64,000 bases of DNA from UBA10324 sp038326325 (GTDB taxonomy: Bacteria > Bacteroidota > Bacteroidia > Chitinophagales > UBA10324), in the NCBI GenBank assembly GCA_038326325.1, contig JBBQJW010000011.1, positions 60,635-124,634 on the forward strand, read 5' to 3'. Of the stretch, positions 1-7,762 are shown piece by piece. The notes beneath the pieces were generated by a model that did no database searches, was not told the origin of the DNA, and saw nothing but the letters and a program-made list of their open reading frames with translations. Made by a program: the position numbers and the translations under genes. Position 1 is the first letter of the stretch. Every line of letters starts with the position of its first letter.

Positions 1-365
1 GAGCAAGTGGACCTGATGGAACTGCAGCTTCATTTTCAAACTATGGAAAAAAGGGAGTTGATATTTTTTCGCCGGGTGAAGAAATCTATTCTACCGTTCC
101 GAACGGAGAATATAAAATTGAACAGGGAACAAGTATGGCTTCACCTGTTTGCGCAGGTGTGGCGGCAATCATCCGTTCCTACTTTCCAAACTTAACGGCG
201 GTTCAGGTAAAAGAAATTCTTATGTCTTCAGTTTATAAACCAACTGGTAAAACACCAATACCTGGTTCAGAAAAAAAGACGGCAAAGCTGAAAAAACTTT
301 GTGTGAGCGGAGGCATTGTGGATGCATATAATGCTGTTCAATCTGCTATGAATATGAGCAAGTAG
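1..365 (+). CDS. Subtilisin-like (S8) serine protease, C-terminal fragment
   Basis: The gene enters from the left edge, with its reading frame beginning at base 3, and ends at TAG 363-365; only about 120 residues are visible. The motif GTSMASPVCAGVAA carries the S8 catalytic serine and oxyanion-loop context and is followed by the usual helix (IIRSYFPNLTAVQVKEIL). A conserved-looking stretch with SNYGKKGVDIFSPGEEI precedes it, as in subtilases. The last residues (GGIVDAYNAVQSA) match the usual end of the catalytic domain, so no T9SS sorting domain is present. The Asp and His of the triad lie outside the window. The protein is probably secreted, but the signal peptide cannot be seen. Confidence 0.9.
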   Translation, partial: ASGPDGTAASFSNYGKKGVDIFSPGEEIYSTVPNGEYKIEQGTSMASPVCAGVAAIIRSYFPNLTAVQVKEILMSSVYKPTGKTPIPGSEKKTAKLKKLCVSGGIVDAYNAVQSAMNMSK

Positions 366-390
366 TTTTTCATTTTATAAGAGATTAGTA

Positions 391-427
391 AGAAGGACGA
401 AGCAATTTGCTTCGACCTTCTTTTTTG
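391..427 (+). terminator. Rho-independent terminator after the subtilase
   Basis: A 14-base arm (agaaggacgaagca) and its near-perfect complement (tgcttcgaccttct, one mismatch) are followed by a run of six T. It lies 26 bases after the protease stop codon. Confidence 0.8.
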
Positions 428-601
428 TATTTATGAAAATATTTTCATTGTCTTTATTCCAACAACTTGTATGTTATAGGTAGAATGTTTCCATGTAAAA
501 CATGAAATTTTAAAATTATTGCAACCTAATACCTATTAATGGGTAATAGTGGCTGTTCAAACTGAATTGAACACGATTTCTTCAGAAAACAGCTCTTAAA
601 T

Positions 602-775
602 ATGTTCTACTTTTCCTACCTTGAATGCAATAAATCTCTTGAAAGCACTTTTGCTGTTTCACTTCACCCTTACCGTGTATTTCAGGTGGAAGCCGAAGCC
701 GACGATTATTCTTACAGCATGAGTCAGCAACCCAATATGGATTTTGAATTATACAAACTCATAATGAGTAACTGA
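602..775 (+). CDS. Possible small protein, 57 residues
   Basis: An ATG-to-TGA ORF lies in the gene-poor stretch 428-1110. Its product starts MFYFSYLECNKSLES and ends FELYKLIMSN. It has no recognisable domain, no signal peptide and no clear ribosome binding site. It may be a remnant of a longer gene or a chance ORF; I do not recognise it. Confidence 0.2.
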   Translation: MFYFSYLECNKSLESTFAVSLHPYRVFQVEAEADDYSYSMSQQPNMDFELYKLIMSN

Positions 776-808
776 TTTGTTCGTTATAACTGAAAACGAT
801 TAAACAAA

Positions 809-988
809 ATGCTCAACTCATTATTTAATCAATCAGAAAAAACTTCCGACAGAATTATTTTATCAGGAAGAAAAAAAAGTTCTCTTTCAAAATTTATCAA
901 TGCTTATGGAAAAGTTGAATTGTTGATTTTCACTTTTCTGTTTGTAGTTATTATGGTGCTGGCTTTTATGCACAATGTTATTGACTGA
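809..988 (+). CDS. Possible small single-pass membrane protein, 59 residues
   Basis: The ORF runs from ATG 809 to TGA 986-988. A basic N-terminal half (ILSGRKKSSLSKF) is followed by one clear hydrophobic helix at about residues 37-54 (VELLIFTFLFVVIMVLAF) and a short tail. The basic-then-hydrophobic layout is typical of a genuine small inner-membrane protein. It sits alone 122 bases before the YCII gene. No family is recognised, and the case rests only on composition. Confidence 0.35.
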   Translation: MLNSLFNQSEKTSDRIILSGRKKSSLSKFINAYGKVELLIFTFLFVVIMVLAFMHNVID

Positions 989-1110
989 AATCTATTTCAG
1001 TTATCATTTTAATTCCCCTACAAAAATATATTTTACATTTCGTGTCCAAATCCTTAAACGGTATTCGTCATTGGGTTGAAAAAACTAACAAATCATTAAA
1101 ACAAAACATC

Positions 1111-1461
1111 ATGGAAAAATTTATGTTCTTATTCAGAGGTGGTGAAAATCACGCTCACAACGCAAATGATTCAAAAGCTGCAATGGATAATATGCAGGAA
1201 TGGATGAACTGGATGAAAGACCTTGGAGAAAAAGGAGCTTTTGTTGGAACCGACCCGCTGCAACCGACGGGCAAGCAGGTGACAGGAACAAATAAAGTTG
1301 TAACCGACGGTCCTTATATTGAAGCAAAGGAAATGGTTGGAGGTTATCTTATTGTAAGTGCGAAGGACATTGATGAAGCAGTCGAGCTTTCGAAAGGATG
1401 TCCGATTTTTAAAGAGAACGGAAAGCTTGAAGTTCGCCCGATTCAGAAAATGGAAATGTAA
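1111..1461 (+). CDS. YCII-related (DGPF-type) domain protein
   Basis: A 116-residue protein of the YCII superfamily, small dimeric alpha/beta-barrel proteins often found near sigma factors or in catabolic clusters; biochemical role unknown. It begins MEKFMFLFRGGE, has the family signature VVTDGPYIEAKEMVGGYLIV at about residues 63-82 (DGPY at 66-69), and ends with the VEL-GCP segment. The frame is open upstream to a GTG at 1042, but ATG 1111 gives the normal family N-terminus and was chosen. A second YCII gene follows 50 bases downstream, so the two are probably co-transcribed. Confidence 0.85.
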   Translation: MEKFMFLFRGGENHAHNANDSKAAMDNMQEWMNWMKDLGEKGAFVGTDPLQPTGKQVTGTNKVVTDGPYIEAKEMVGGYLIVSAKDIDEAVELSKGCPIFKENGKLEVRPIQKMEM

Positions 1462-1511
1462 AATTTCATTACTTTAACAAATAATTAAAAACCAAAACCA
1501 AAATTAAAACC

Positions 1512-1853
1512 ATGAAAAAGTTTATTGTGATTTACCACGCTCCGGCAGAATTAGCTGCGCAGACTGCAAAACTTTCACCTGAAGAACAGGCAAAGGGAAT
1601 GGAAGGATGGATGCAGTGGGCGCAAAAGTGCGGCGACAAATTAGTTGACTTGGGAGCGCCTTTAATGGGCGGACAAGAATTGATTCCAGGTGGAAAAGGC
1701 AAAGCAAGCCACAAGGATGTTACAGGTTACTCCATTCTGCAAGCAGAAAATATGGATGAAGCCAAATCACTGTTACAGGGTCATCCGCATTTAATGTCGA
1801 ATGCAGCATGCAGCATTGAAGTGCACGAAACAATGCCATTGCCAGGGATGTAA
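1512..1853 (+). CDS. YCII-related domain protein, second copy
   Basis: A 113-residue cytosolic protein. It starts MKKFIVIYHAPAEL and has a mid-protein acidic/aromatic helix (GMEGWMQWAQKCGDKLVDLG), then DVTGYSILQAENMDEAKSLL, which matches the GYxIxxAxxxxEAxxL part of YCII proteins. It lacks an obvious DGPF motif, so it belongs to a divergent subgroup. It lies 50 bases after another YCII gene and ends 26 bases before a strong hairpin. Two TGTWACA sites fall inside it (1718 and 1771), in different reading frames. Function is unknown. Confidence 0.75.
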   Translation: MKKFIVIYHAPAELAAQTAKLSPEEQAKGMEGWMQWAQKCGDKLVDLGAPLMGGQELIPGGKGKASHKDVTGYSILQAENMDEAKSLLQGHPHLMSNAACSIEVHETMPLPGM

Positions 1854-1878
1854 ATTCCTCTTTTAAAAATTATTAAAT

Positions 1879-1914
1879 AAAAGCAGGCGCGAATTAATTC
1901 GCGCCTGCTTTTTT
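1879..1914. terminator. Bidirectional terminator between convergent genes
   Basis: A perfect inverted repeat (aagcaggcgcgaatt and its complement) is flanked by A on the left and T on the right, so it can serve the plus-strand YCII pair and the minus-strand cupin gene. Confidence 0.9.
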
Positions 1915-1933
1915 ATAAGAAAAAAAATTACTG

Positions 1934-2401
1934 CTACGCTTCTGCCGGAATTAAAATTTTCATTCCGTAAGCAGCGAATATTTCTGCAACCTTTTGCAAG
2001 TCGGGTTCGCCTGCAGGAAGTGCACCTAACTTATCAAAGAATTCTTCAAAATTTCCCCCGGGAACAACAGTCCACAAAGTTTTACCTGCTTTGGTTCCAA
2101 TGTTTTGAAAAGCATGAGGAATGTGACGCGGAAAAAATATTTCATCTCCTGCTTTCGCCTGAAATTGTTTGTCCCCAAGCATAATTCCGAACTCGCCTTC
2201 TGTTACATAAATGAGTTCGTCTTCGCGGTCGTGCACATGCGGAGGAATACCTAATCCCGGAGGTGTAACTACTTCGAACACATAATAATTACCTCCGGTT
2301 TCCTGTTTTGACAGCACGACTGTTACAGCATGACCGAGTACATTAAATTTTTTGCCTTCGCCTGCAACCGCTACAGTTGCTTTTTGATTTGTTGTTTGCA
2401 T
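1934..2401 (-). CDS. Cupin-domain protein
   Basis: A 155-residue single-domain cupin. Motif 1 (PPHVHDREDELIYVTEGE) supplies two histidines and a glutamate for metal binding; motif 2 (FFPRHIPHAFQNIG) supplies the third histidine. The frame is open to an ATG at 2476, but ATG 2401 (MQTTNQKATVAV) is chosen because the longer version only adds an unstructured basic stretch. It may be a dioxygenase-, isomerase- or sensor-type cupin; the substrate cannot be deduced. It lies downstream of a Crp-type regulator and a TfoX-N gene on the same strand, with a 105-base gap. Confidence 0.85.
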   Translation of the reverse strand: MQTTNQKATVAVAGEGKKFNVLGHAVTVVLSKQETGGNYYVFEVVTPPGLGIPPHVHDREDELIYVTEGEFGIMLGDKQFQAKAGDEIFFPRHIPHAFQNIGTKAGKTLWTVVPGGNFEEFFDKLGALPAGEPDLQKVAEIFAAYGMKILIPAEA

Positions 2402-2506
2402 TGTTTTAAATTTTGTGTTGTGAAATTTTTTTTGACAATGCAAATCTGCAGGCAATGGAAGCCTGAATCCATTCACCTATGTTAAGAAATGAAACTGCTT
2501 GATAAT

Positions 2507-3115
2507 TTATTTCGAGTGGAAAATATTTTTCCTTATACGACTCAATGATTGCGGCTTGATGCCAAGATAAGAAGCAATATAATGCTGTGGAATGCGCTGA
2601 ACGATATCAGGTGAGTTCTTCAGTAGTTTTAAATATTTTTCTTCTGCTGATTCTGTTTGTGTATCAATCAATTTTTGCTGTGTAGCTTCATACGACTTTC
2701 TTGTTTTTACACGATACCACTTTTCGAAAGCCGGAATTTCATCCAATGCCTTTTCCCAGTTTGTTTTATCAGCGCGGAAGATTTCTGTTTCTTCCAATGC
2801 CTGCACACTAAAGCGCGAAGGACTGTTGGAATAAAAACTTGTTTTATCTCCCGTCCACCAATTCAAGAAAGCGAAATACATGGTGAATTCATCTCCCTTA
2901 TCATCAGTATGAAAGGCGCGGAGACAACCGGAGTTTACAAAACCCAGATAACGGCAATGTTCATTTTGAACCGTAAAAAATTCTTTTTTCTGAAGTGTTA
3001 CAGGTGTAAGAATGGAAACGAAATGATTAAACTCCTCATCAGTAAAATGGTCGGTGGCTTCGACATGTTTTCGAAGGTTCGAAAATTTATCCTTATTGTT
3101 TTTTATCCCGCTCAT
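2507..3115 (-). CDS. Crp/Fnr-family transcriptional regulator
   Basis: A 202-residue protein with an N-terminal cyclic-nucleotide-binding-like beta roll (about residues 20-120, including LGFVNSGCLRAFHTDDKGDE) and a C-terminal helix-turn-helix (QHYIASYLGIKPQSLSRIRK). This short C-terminal HTH is typical of the Bacteroidota Crp subgroup. No Fnr-type cysteine cluster is present and the cAMP-binding arginine/serine set is not obvious, so the ligand is unknown. ATG 3115 is preferred over the upstream in-frame start at 3217, which adds only a lysine/arginine-rich leader overlapping the end of the TfoX-N gene. It probably shares a transcript with that gene. Confidence 0.88.
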   Translation of the reverse strand: MSGIKNNKDKFSNLRKHVEATDHFTDEEFNHFVSILTPVTLQKKEFFTVQNEHCRYLGFVNSGCLRAFHTDDKGDEFTMYFAFLNWWTGDKTSFYSNSPSRFSVQALEETEIFRADKTNWEKALDEIPAFEKWYRVKTRKSYEATQQKLIDTQTESAEEKYLKLLKNSPDIVQRIPQHYIASYLGIKPQSLSRIRKNIFHSK

Positions 3116-3140
3116 GATGGAAATTGATTTTTGTTGCTCA

Positions 3141-3497
3141 TTATTTCTTCTTCTTTTTCTTCTTCGATGCTTTCGCCAGTTTATTAAAATCAAGTGAAAG
3201 ATTAATCCAGTATTCAAAATCTTTTTTCGATTTCATTCCTGTTTCATCAATCATCACATAACCTTTCATTGGTCGTTTGGTAAAATCCATTGTACGACAT
3301 CCGGGTTTTTCAATTTGCGTATCGTGAATGTCAGGATCAATGCGACACATCATTTCATCTTTAATTATTCCGACACACATTTTATCGTTTACCATAAAAG
3401 TTAATCCACCCATCATCTCTTTCTCTTCAACTTTTATTTTAGGAAGTTCTGATAACTGCTCACGAATTCGGTTCGCTAATTTTTCGTTGTATGCCAT
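3141..3497 (-). CDS. TfoX N-terminal domain protein
   Basis: A 118-residue protein matching the TfoX/Sxy N-terminal domain: an N-terminal helix (LANRIREQLSEL), the signature KEMMGGLTFMVNDKMCVGI at about residues 26-44, then the RPMKGYVMID strand pair. It ends in a run of seven lysines. In gamma-proteobacteria TfoX controls competence; stand-alone TfoX-N proteins in Bacteroidota have no proven role. It is 25 bases upstream of the Crp-type regulator. A competence link is only suggestive, although dprA lies 25 kb away in this window. Confidence 0.85.
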   Translation of the reverse strand: MAYNEKLANRIREQLSELPKIKVEEKEMMGGLTFMVNDKMCVGIIKDEMMCRIDPDIHDTQIEKPGCRTMDFTKRPMKGYVMIDETGMKSKKDFEYWINLSLDFNKLAKASKKKKKKK

Positions 3498-3903
3498 TAC
3501 AATTCATTTTGTTGGGATAAATATCAATAAATTTTTGAAAAGCAGTCAAGAGGAATTGAATTGAAAATATTTGATCAGTCTCGCCATGTTTTTTCAGCAG
3601 ATCAACTGTTACATCTTGCCTGTTACACTTTAAATTATGGAATAAAATAACCCGAGTCATTGATTCAAGACGCAATTATGGAATTGATTTCTAATTCATG
3701 GAAAATCTCAGACTCTCATTGAATATTCAATTATCGCGGAACAAGCGAGTTGAGAGGAATACCGTGTTATCCCACACAGTGGCCGAATGTTTGGGAGAAA
3801 TTTCGAGGGAAACATTGTTGATTGAATAAGAAAATAAAATCATAATTTAGGAAGCCACAAGTTCTTTGTACAATTTTCTTCATCATTCTAAAATTAAAAT
3901 ACA
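3498..3903. other. 406-base intergenic region with two adjacent TGTTACA sites
   Basis: The region separates divergent genes. It holds TGTTACA at 3607 and 3621 (start to start 14 bases) and a short repetitive AT-rich stretch. I see no convincing ORF, RNA gene or terminator; a minus-strand ORF at 3460-3675 overlaps the TfoX-N start and has no family features. Confidence 0.5.
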
Positions 3904-4329
3904 ATGAAAGTCAAAAACATTTTAGATCAGAAAGGAAGTATTATTTACTCCATCAGTCCGCAGGAAACTGTTTATGAAGGACTGAAGATAATGGCTGAAA
4001 ATAACCTGGGTGCTTTGCTTGTGGTTTCAGAAAATCAACTCTCAGGAATTTTTACCGAACGGGATTATGCCCGCAAAGTGATACTGAAAGGAAAATCTTC
4101 AAAAGACACACACATATCCGAAGTGATGCACGAAAATCCGGTTACTGTAACAGAAGATACTGATATTGATTCGTGCATGAATCTGATGACCGATAAATAT
4201 GTTCGTCATCTTCCTGTAATAAATAATGATGAGTTGGTTGGAATCATCTCCATCGGCGATGTGGTAAAAGCAATCATCAACGAACAGAAATACATCATTG
4301 AAAATCTCGGCAGTTATATCTCGGGATAA
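3904..4329 (+). CDS. CBS-domain protein
   Basis: A 141-residue protein made of two tandem CBS motifs: residues about 8-60 (including VVSENQLSGIFTERDYARKV) and 72-130 (including VIDNDELVGIISIGDVVKAI-like sequence). Such paired CBS (Bateman) modules bind adenosine nucleotides and act as stand-alone sensors or bind partner enzymes. The starts GIFTERDY and GIISIGDVV are the usual nucleotide-site strands. Spacing to the DoxX gene is 70 bases, so co-transcription is possible. Confidence 0.9.
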   Translation: MKVKNILDQKGSIIYSISPQETVYEGLKIMAENNLGALLVVSENQLSGIFTERDYARKVILKGKSSKDTHISEVMHENPVTVTEDTDIDSCMNLMTDKYVRHLPVINNDELVGIISIGDVVKAIINEQKYIIENLGSYISG

Positions 4330-4399
4330 AAAAATAGAAGTATGAATAAAATTGATTTTTAAAATGTCAGAAATTTTTTTTCACTAAACTTTTCTAAAA

Positions 4400-4876
4400 A
4401 TGAAAATAGCTCAGCAATTAGACGCGTGGAGCAATCGGTTTCGCTCCGGTCTTACAGATGGTTTAAGAATGGTACTCGGATTAATTCTGATAGTAAAAGG
4501 TTTTGGGTTTTTGTTTGATATGGCGGGAATGGTGCAAACGATAGAATACCAGTTTGGTTTTTCAAGTATTGTGATTGCGCAGGTTCTTGCCGGCATTCAT
4601 TTATACTTTGGATTTTTTATTCTCATCGGCTTAATGACGCGACTTTCAAGCGCCCTACTAATTCCGATTGTTGCTGTTGCAACATTTTATGTGAACTTTA
4701 ATTTCGCTGATGCCGGATTGAGTGAACTGATGCTGTCAGGTGTAACACTTGTTCTGCTGCTTTTCTTTTTGATTACGGGCAATGGTGAGTTTTCAGTTTA
4801 CACTTTCTGGATGAACAGCAAAAAATCGCGGCTTACCGATGCTTCTTTGATTGAAGAAGAATATAGTCCAAGTTAA
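4400..4876 (+). CDS. DoxX-family integral membrane protein
   Basis: A 158-residue inner-membrane protein with four predicted membrane helices (about residues 22-42, 58-78, 83-102 and 106-126). The segment GLRMVLGLILIVKGFGFLFD near the N-terminus and the G-x-G-L-M-TR loop (FILIGLMTRLSSALLIP) are DoxX-like. DoxX proteins are linked to thiosulfate:quinone oxidoreductase or redox homeostasis, but this copy has no partner subunit nearby, so its function is open. Confidence 0.85.
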   Translation: MKIAQQLDAWSNRFRSGLTDGLRMVLGLILIVKGFGFLFDMAGMVQTIEYQFGFSSIVIAQVLAGIHLYFGFFILIGLMTRLSSALLIPIVAVATFYVNFNFADAGLSELMLSGVTLVLLLFFLITGNGEFSVYTFWMNSKKSRLTDASLIEEEYSPS

Positions 4877-5018
4877 AGTTTGCAGTAATAAGTATTTCTG
4901 ATTACCAGTTTTATTGTTTGACTCAAAAGATGTAGAACCTTGGGCATTCAACAACAGGTATTAATAACGAACTAATGAATCTTGATTTTGAAAAATAGAT
5001 AGGAGAATAACAGAATTG

Positions 5019-5053
5019 AAAGCCCTGAAGAATTTTTTTATTCGGGGCTTTTT
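5019..5053 (+). terminator. Stem-loop with T run in the 4877-5229 gap
   Basis: Arms aaagccctgaa and ttcggggcttt (one G-T wobble) are followed by five T. It lies 143 bases after the DoxX stop. It either ends that transcript late or ends an unrecognised small transcript. The gap also carries TGTAACA at 5129 and 5162 and no supported gene. Confidence 0.65.
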
Positions 5054-5229
5054 GATTTTAGAAATTATCTTGTGCGGCGTGGAGGGGATTTTACCTGCTG
5101 GTGAAAACACACTGGCAGATGCGAGAGGTGTAACACCAACAAGTAAAAAAAGAAGTGAAAGTGTAACATAGACAAACAAAAACTGATGTTATCTTTGCCT
5201 CTAAATTCAATTTATAATTTGGCGATAAA

Positions 5230-6465
5230 ATGATTACAAAACTTAAAATTCAGAATTTTAAAAGTTTAAAAAAAGCAGAACTTCCAATAGGAAAAATTAC
5301 TGTTTTGACTGGCGCAAACAATAGTGGTAAGTCAAGTTTTATTTATAGTTTGCTAGTTTTAAAAAATACTATTTCAAACCCAAATCAAAGTATTGATGGT
5401 TGTCTCACTTTACCTTTTATAAATTTGGGAGGGTTTCAGCAAATAGTTCATAATAAAGACGAAAGTCAAAATATAATCCTTGAAATTACTGCTGAAGAAA
5501 ATGGTTTAGAAGTCGCATATAAACTTTCAATAGGAAAAGTCACTTCCTTTATGGAAATCACATCTTTCAAGCCATATCAATTTTCAGCAAAACTTGAAAT
5601 AGCATTTCCATATCCAGCAAATAAGGAGGAGGAATTTGAATTTGAAAATGAATCTCTTCAAGTAAAATTTAATTGGAATGGTATTATTGGAAATCCGATA
5701 ACTATTACAACTTCTGGTTTCATAGAGAATCCTGCTGATCCCTCTCAAACAAAAATAATAAATGAGGCAACTGCATTATTGAAAAAAATTTTTCAGTTAC
5801 CTTTAAATGAATTTGCAAAAATTGATTTTGTTCCCTTAAGAAGAGGATTCACTCAACCATTTTATAATCCGGTTCCACTTGGAGCTCAAATTTCTTCTGA
5901 AGAAGAAATTGCAACGCTACTAGCAAATGACAGAGACTTAGCAGGCAAAGTAACTTTCTATCTTGAAAAAATAGTTGAAAGAACATTTACTCATTATTCC
6001 CCTCCGGGGATTGCAAGTATTTATTTACAAACTATGGATAGAAAAAATGGGTTTACTTCAGATTTGGTAAATGAGGGGCTAGGAACAAATCAGTTGGTAA
6101 CCATTCTTGCTAAAATAATGCAGAAGAATAATAAATTTATTTGCATTGATGAGCCTGAAATTCATTTACATCCGACCATTATTGATAATCTAGTAACAGT
6201 GCTAATTGAAATGGCCGAACATGAAGAAAAGCAGTTTTTAGTTTCTACTCACAGCGAACATTTTATAAATTCATTATTGAAAAATGTAGTTACTAAAAAT
6301 ATCAAAAATGAAGAAGTTAAAGTGTACTATTTGAACAAAACAAGAAAGGAAACCAACACAGAATTTCAAGAAATAAATTCTGACGGACAAATTAAGGGAG
6401 GGCTGAAAAATTTTTATGAAGCTGAATTAAACAATATGAAGGCCTTCTTTAAAATTACTGATTAA
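5230..6465 (+). CDS. AAA-family (SMC/OLD-like) ATPase of an accessory two-gene module
   Basis: A 411-residue ATPase. It starts ITKLKIQNFKSLKKAELPIG, the usual entry strand of RecF/SMC-like AAA_15/AAA_21 ATPases. Walker A is TGANNSGKSS (about residues 27-36), Walker B is KFICIDEPEIHLHP (about 303-316), and the H-loop is LVSTHSEHFINSLL near 337. The C-terminus (GGLKNFYEAELNNMKAFF) resembles the short tail seen in DUF3696-type ATPases. There is no TOPRIM nuclease domain. The stop is 5 bases before a small PIN-like gene, so the pair is an operon. Such ATPase-nuclease pairs are common in anti-phage defence, but that role is inferred. A TAnnTTTG element lies at 5190-5197. Confidence 0.85.
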   Translation: MITKLKIQNFKSLKKAELPIGKITVLTGANNSGKSSFIYSLLVLKNTISNPNQSIDGCLTLPFINLGGFQQIVHNKDESQNIILEITAEENGLEVAYKLSIGKVTSFMEITSFKPYQFSAKLEIAFPYPANKEEEFEFENESLQVKFNWNGIIGNPITITTSGFIENPADPSQTKIINEATALLKKIFQLPLNEFAKIDFVPLRRGFTQPFYNPVPLGAQISSEEEIATLLANDRDLAGKVTFYLEKIVERTFTHYSPPGIASIYLQTMDRKNGFTSDLVNEGLGTNQLVTILAKIMQKNNKFICIDEPEIHLHPTIIDNLVTVLIEMAEHEEKQFLVSTHSEHFINSLLKNVVTKNIKNEEVKVYYLNKTRKETNTEFQEINSDGQIKGGLKNFYEAELNNMKAFFKITD

Positions 6466-6470
6466 TAAAT

Positions 6471-6932
6471 ATGGAATTTGTTGTCAATGAATGGCTTCCT
6501 GAATATTTTAAACCTGAGGCACCAATAGAAGAAAAAAGGAAATTAAAAAGATTTCTAAATAGATTTCATGAGAAAGGTGATAAAATATTTGTTAGACGCA
6601 CTAGTCCATTTTTAAATAAAATTTACAAATTCAGTAAAGACTATCAGAATTATCATGATACATTTTTGCAATTAACCGACTTTTTTAAACTTGTTTTACT
6701 TGATAGTGAAAAATGTTTTTTTGTTGATGACGATGATTTCGAATTATCTGATTTAATAAGAAAGAAATTAATTGAAACCGGAAATTATGTTAGTGATACC
6801 TATCTCTTTGAAGCGGCTTCTTTAACGGATTCAAAATTAATTATTACAACAGATGAGAGGTTGCAAGCCTTTATGAAGAATGAACCTTCGTTCAAAATAG
6901 TATTACTTGATGATTTTTTGCTGACCTATTAA
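6471..6932 (+). CDS. PIN-like putative nuclease, partner of the ATPase
   Basis: A 153-residue protein with PIN-like layout: an N-terminal hydrophobic strand with acidic end (MEFVVNEWLPEYF), a middle acidic cluster (FVDDDDFELSDLI), and a C-terminal block (YVSDTYLFEAASLTDSKLIITTDERL) matching the D-x-x-L-x-x-A-x-x-x-x-x-x-IITxD core of PIN domains. The first canonical Asp appears to be Asn (VVNEW), so activity is uncertain. It starts 5 bases after the ATPase stop and is AT-rich like it. It could be the effector of a defence or toxin system; this assignment is structural inference from motifs. Confidence 0.6.
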   Translation: MEFVVNEWLPEYFKPEAPIEEKRKLKRFLNRFHEKGDKIFVRRTSPFLNKIYKFSKDYQNYHDTFLQLTDFFKLVLLDSEKCFFVDDDDFELSDLIRKKLIETGNYVSDTYLFEAASLTDSKLIITTDERLQAFMKNEPSFKIVLLDDFLLTY

Positions 6933-7086
6933 TCAAATGTCAAGTAAGTAGTTGTTTTCTCTTCCGATCTAGCGTTGCTTATGGTGGCCCCCCCCCGCAA
7001 AAAACTCTTCCCCTCACTATTTCTATTTAATGTTTGCATAAGAGAAAATATTTTCCGTCTTTTGTGCCCCTTAAAGAAAAACCCTT
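6933..7086. other. Intergenic stretch with sequencing-adapter-like 12-mer and C9 run
   Basis: CTCTTCCGATCT at 6959-6970 is identical to the 3-prime end of the common Illumina TruSeq-type adapters. A run of nine C at 6988-6996 follows. No gene is supported before rpmB. Confidence 0.7.
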
Positions 7087-7326
7087 ATGGCGCGCGTTTG
7101 TCAAGTTACTGGAAAGAAAGCATTGTCGGGACACAAAGTTTCGCATTCTAATATTAAAACCAATCGCAGGTTCGAACCGAATTTGCAAAAAAAGCGCTTC
7201 TTCATACCTGAAGAAGGCAAGTGGGTTACTTTAAAAATCACTACCTCAGCAGTGCGCACCATTACCAAGAACGGCATTAGTGCAGTAATGAAGAAAGTAA
7301 GAGCAAAAGAAAGAGCGAACAGTTAA
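7087..7326 (+). CDS. rpmB: 50S ribosomal protein bL28
   Basis: A 79-residue protein. It starts MARVCQVTGKKALSGHKVSHS, the family signature of bL28, followed by NTNRRFEPNLQKKRF-type sequence (NIKTNRRFEPNLQ) and a basic C-terminus. It is a structural protein of the large ribosomal subunit. The rpmB-rpmG-DUF4295-ftsY order is the standard Bacteroidota arrangement, with 35 bases to rpmG. Confidence 0.98.
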   Translation: MARVCQVTGKKALSGHKVSHSNIKTNRRFEPNLQKKRFFIPEEGKWVTLKITTSAVRTITKNGISAVMKKVRAKERANS

Positions 7327-7361
7327 ATTATTTTTTAGTCAAGAATTAAAATTGCGCAGTA

Positions 7362-7544
7362 ATGGCAAAGAAAGAAACAAGAGTGCAGGTGATTTTGGAA
7401 TGTACCGAGCATAAAACAAGCGGTCAGCCGGGAACATCTCGCTACATCACTACCAAGAACAAGAAGACGACTCCGGAGCGATTGGAGTTGAAAAAATTTA
7501 ACGCACGATTGAAGCGTTACACTTTACATAAAGAAATTAAATAA
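7362..7544 (+). CDS. rpmG: 50S ribosomal protein bL33
   Basis: A 60-residue protein. It starts MAKKETRVQVILECTEHK and has RYITTKNKKTTPERLELKKF, the bL33 core. The zinc-binding cysteine pairs of the C+ form are absent (only one Cys is present), so it is the C-minus type. It lies between rpmB and the DUF4295 gene, 8 bases before the latter. Confidence 0.97.
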   Translation: MAKKETRVQVILECTEHKTSGQPGTSRYITTKNKKTTPERLELKKFNARLKRYTLHKEIK

Positions 7545-7552
7545 CAACAGTC

Positions 7553-7738
7553 ATGGCAAAAGACGCAGGTAAAACCTCAAAGAATGCGAAGACTCAGAAA
7601 GATGCTGCACAAACTGCTGCTTCAAAAGCGTATGTGCGCGTAATAGTTTCTGAGCGCTCTGAAAAAACCGGTGCTTATGTGTACAAAGAAAGAATGGTGC
7701 ACAAAGACAAAGTGAAAGAATACTTAGCAGGCAGGTAA
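7553..7738 (+). CDS. DUF4295 family small basic protein
   Basis: A 61-residue protein, rich in Lys and Ala at the N-terminus, with the conserved core SKAYVRVIVSERSEKTGAYV and C-terminal MVHKDKVKEYLAG. DUF4295 proteins are restricted largely to Bacteroidota and are nearly always encoded directly after rpmG, which suggests a ribosome-related role. It starts 8 bases after rpmG and so is translationally close to it. Confidence 0.92.
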   Translation: MAKDAGKTSKNAKTQKDAAQTAASKAYVRVIVSERSEKTGAYVYKERMVHKDKVKEYLAGR

Positions 7739-7762
7739 TTCAGAAGAAGTTTTTTAAATCAC

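Noticed and set aside
3460..3675. A 71-residue minus-strand ORF
   Set aside because: It overlaps the TfoX-N gene start, has no family features and no promoter or ribosome signal.
7160..7185. A tRNA T-loop-like sequence (ggttcgaacc)
   Set aside because: It lies inside rpmB and no acceptor or anticodon stem can be formed around it.
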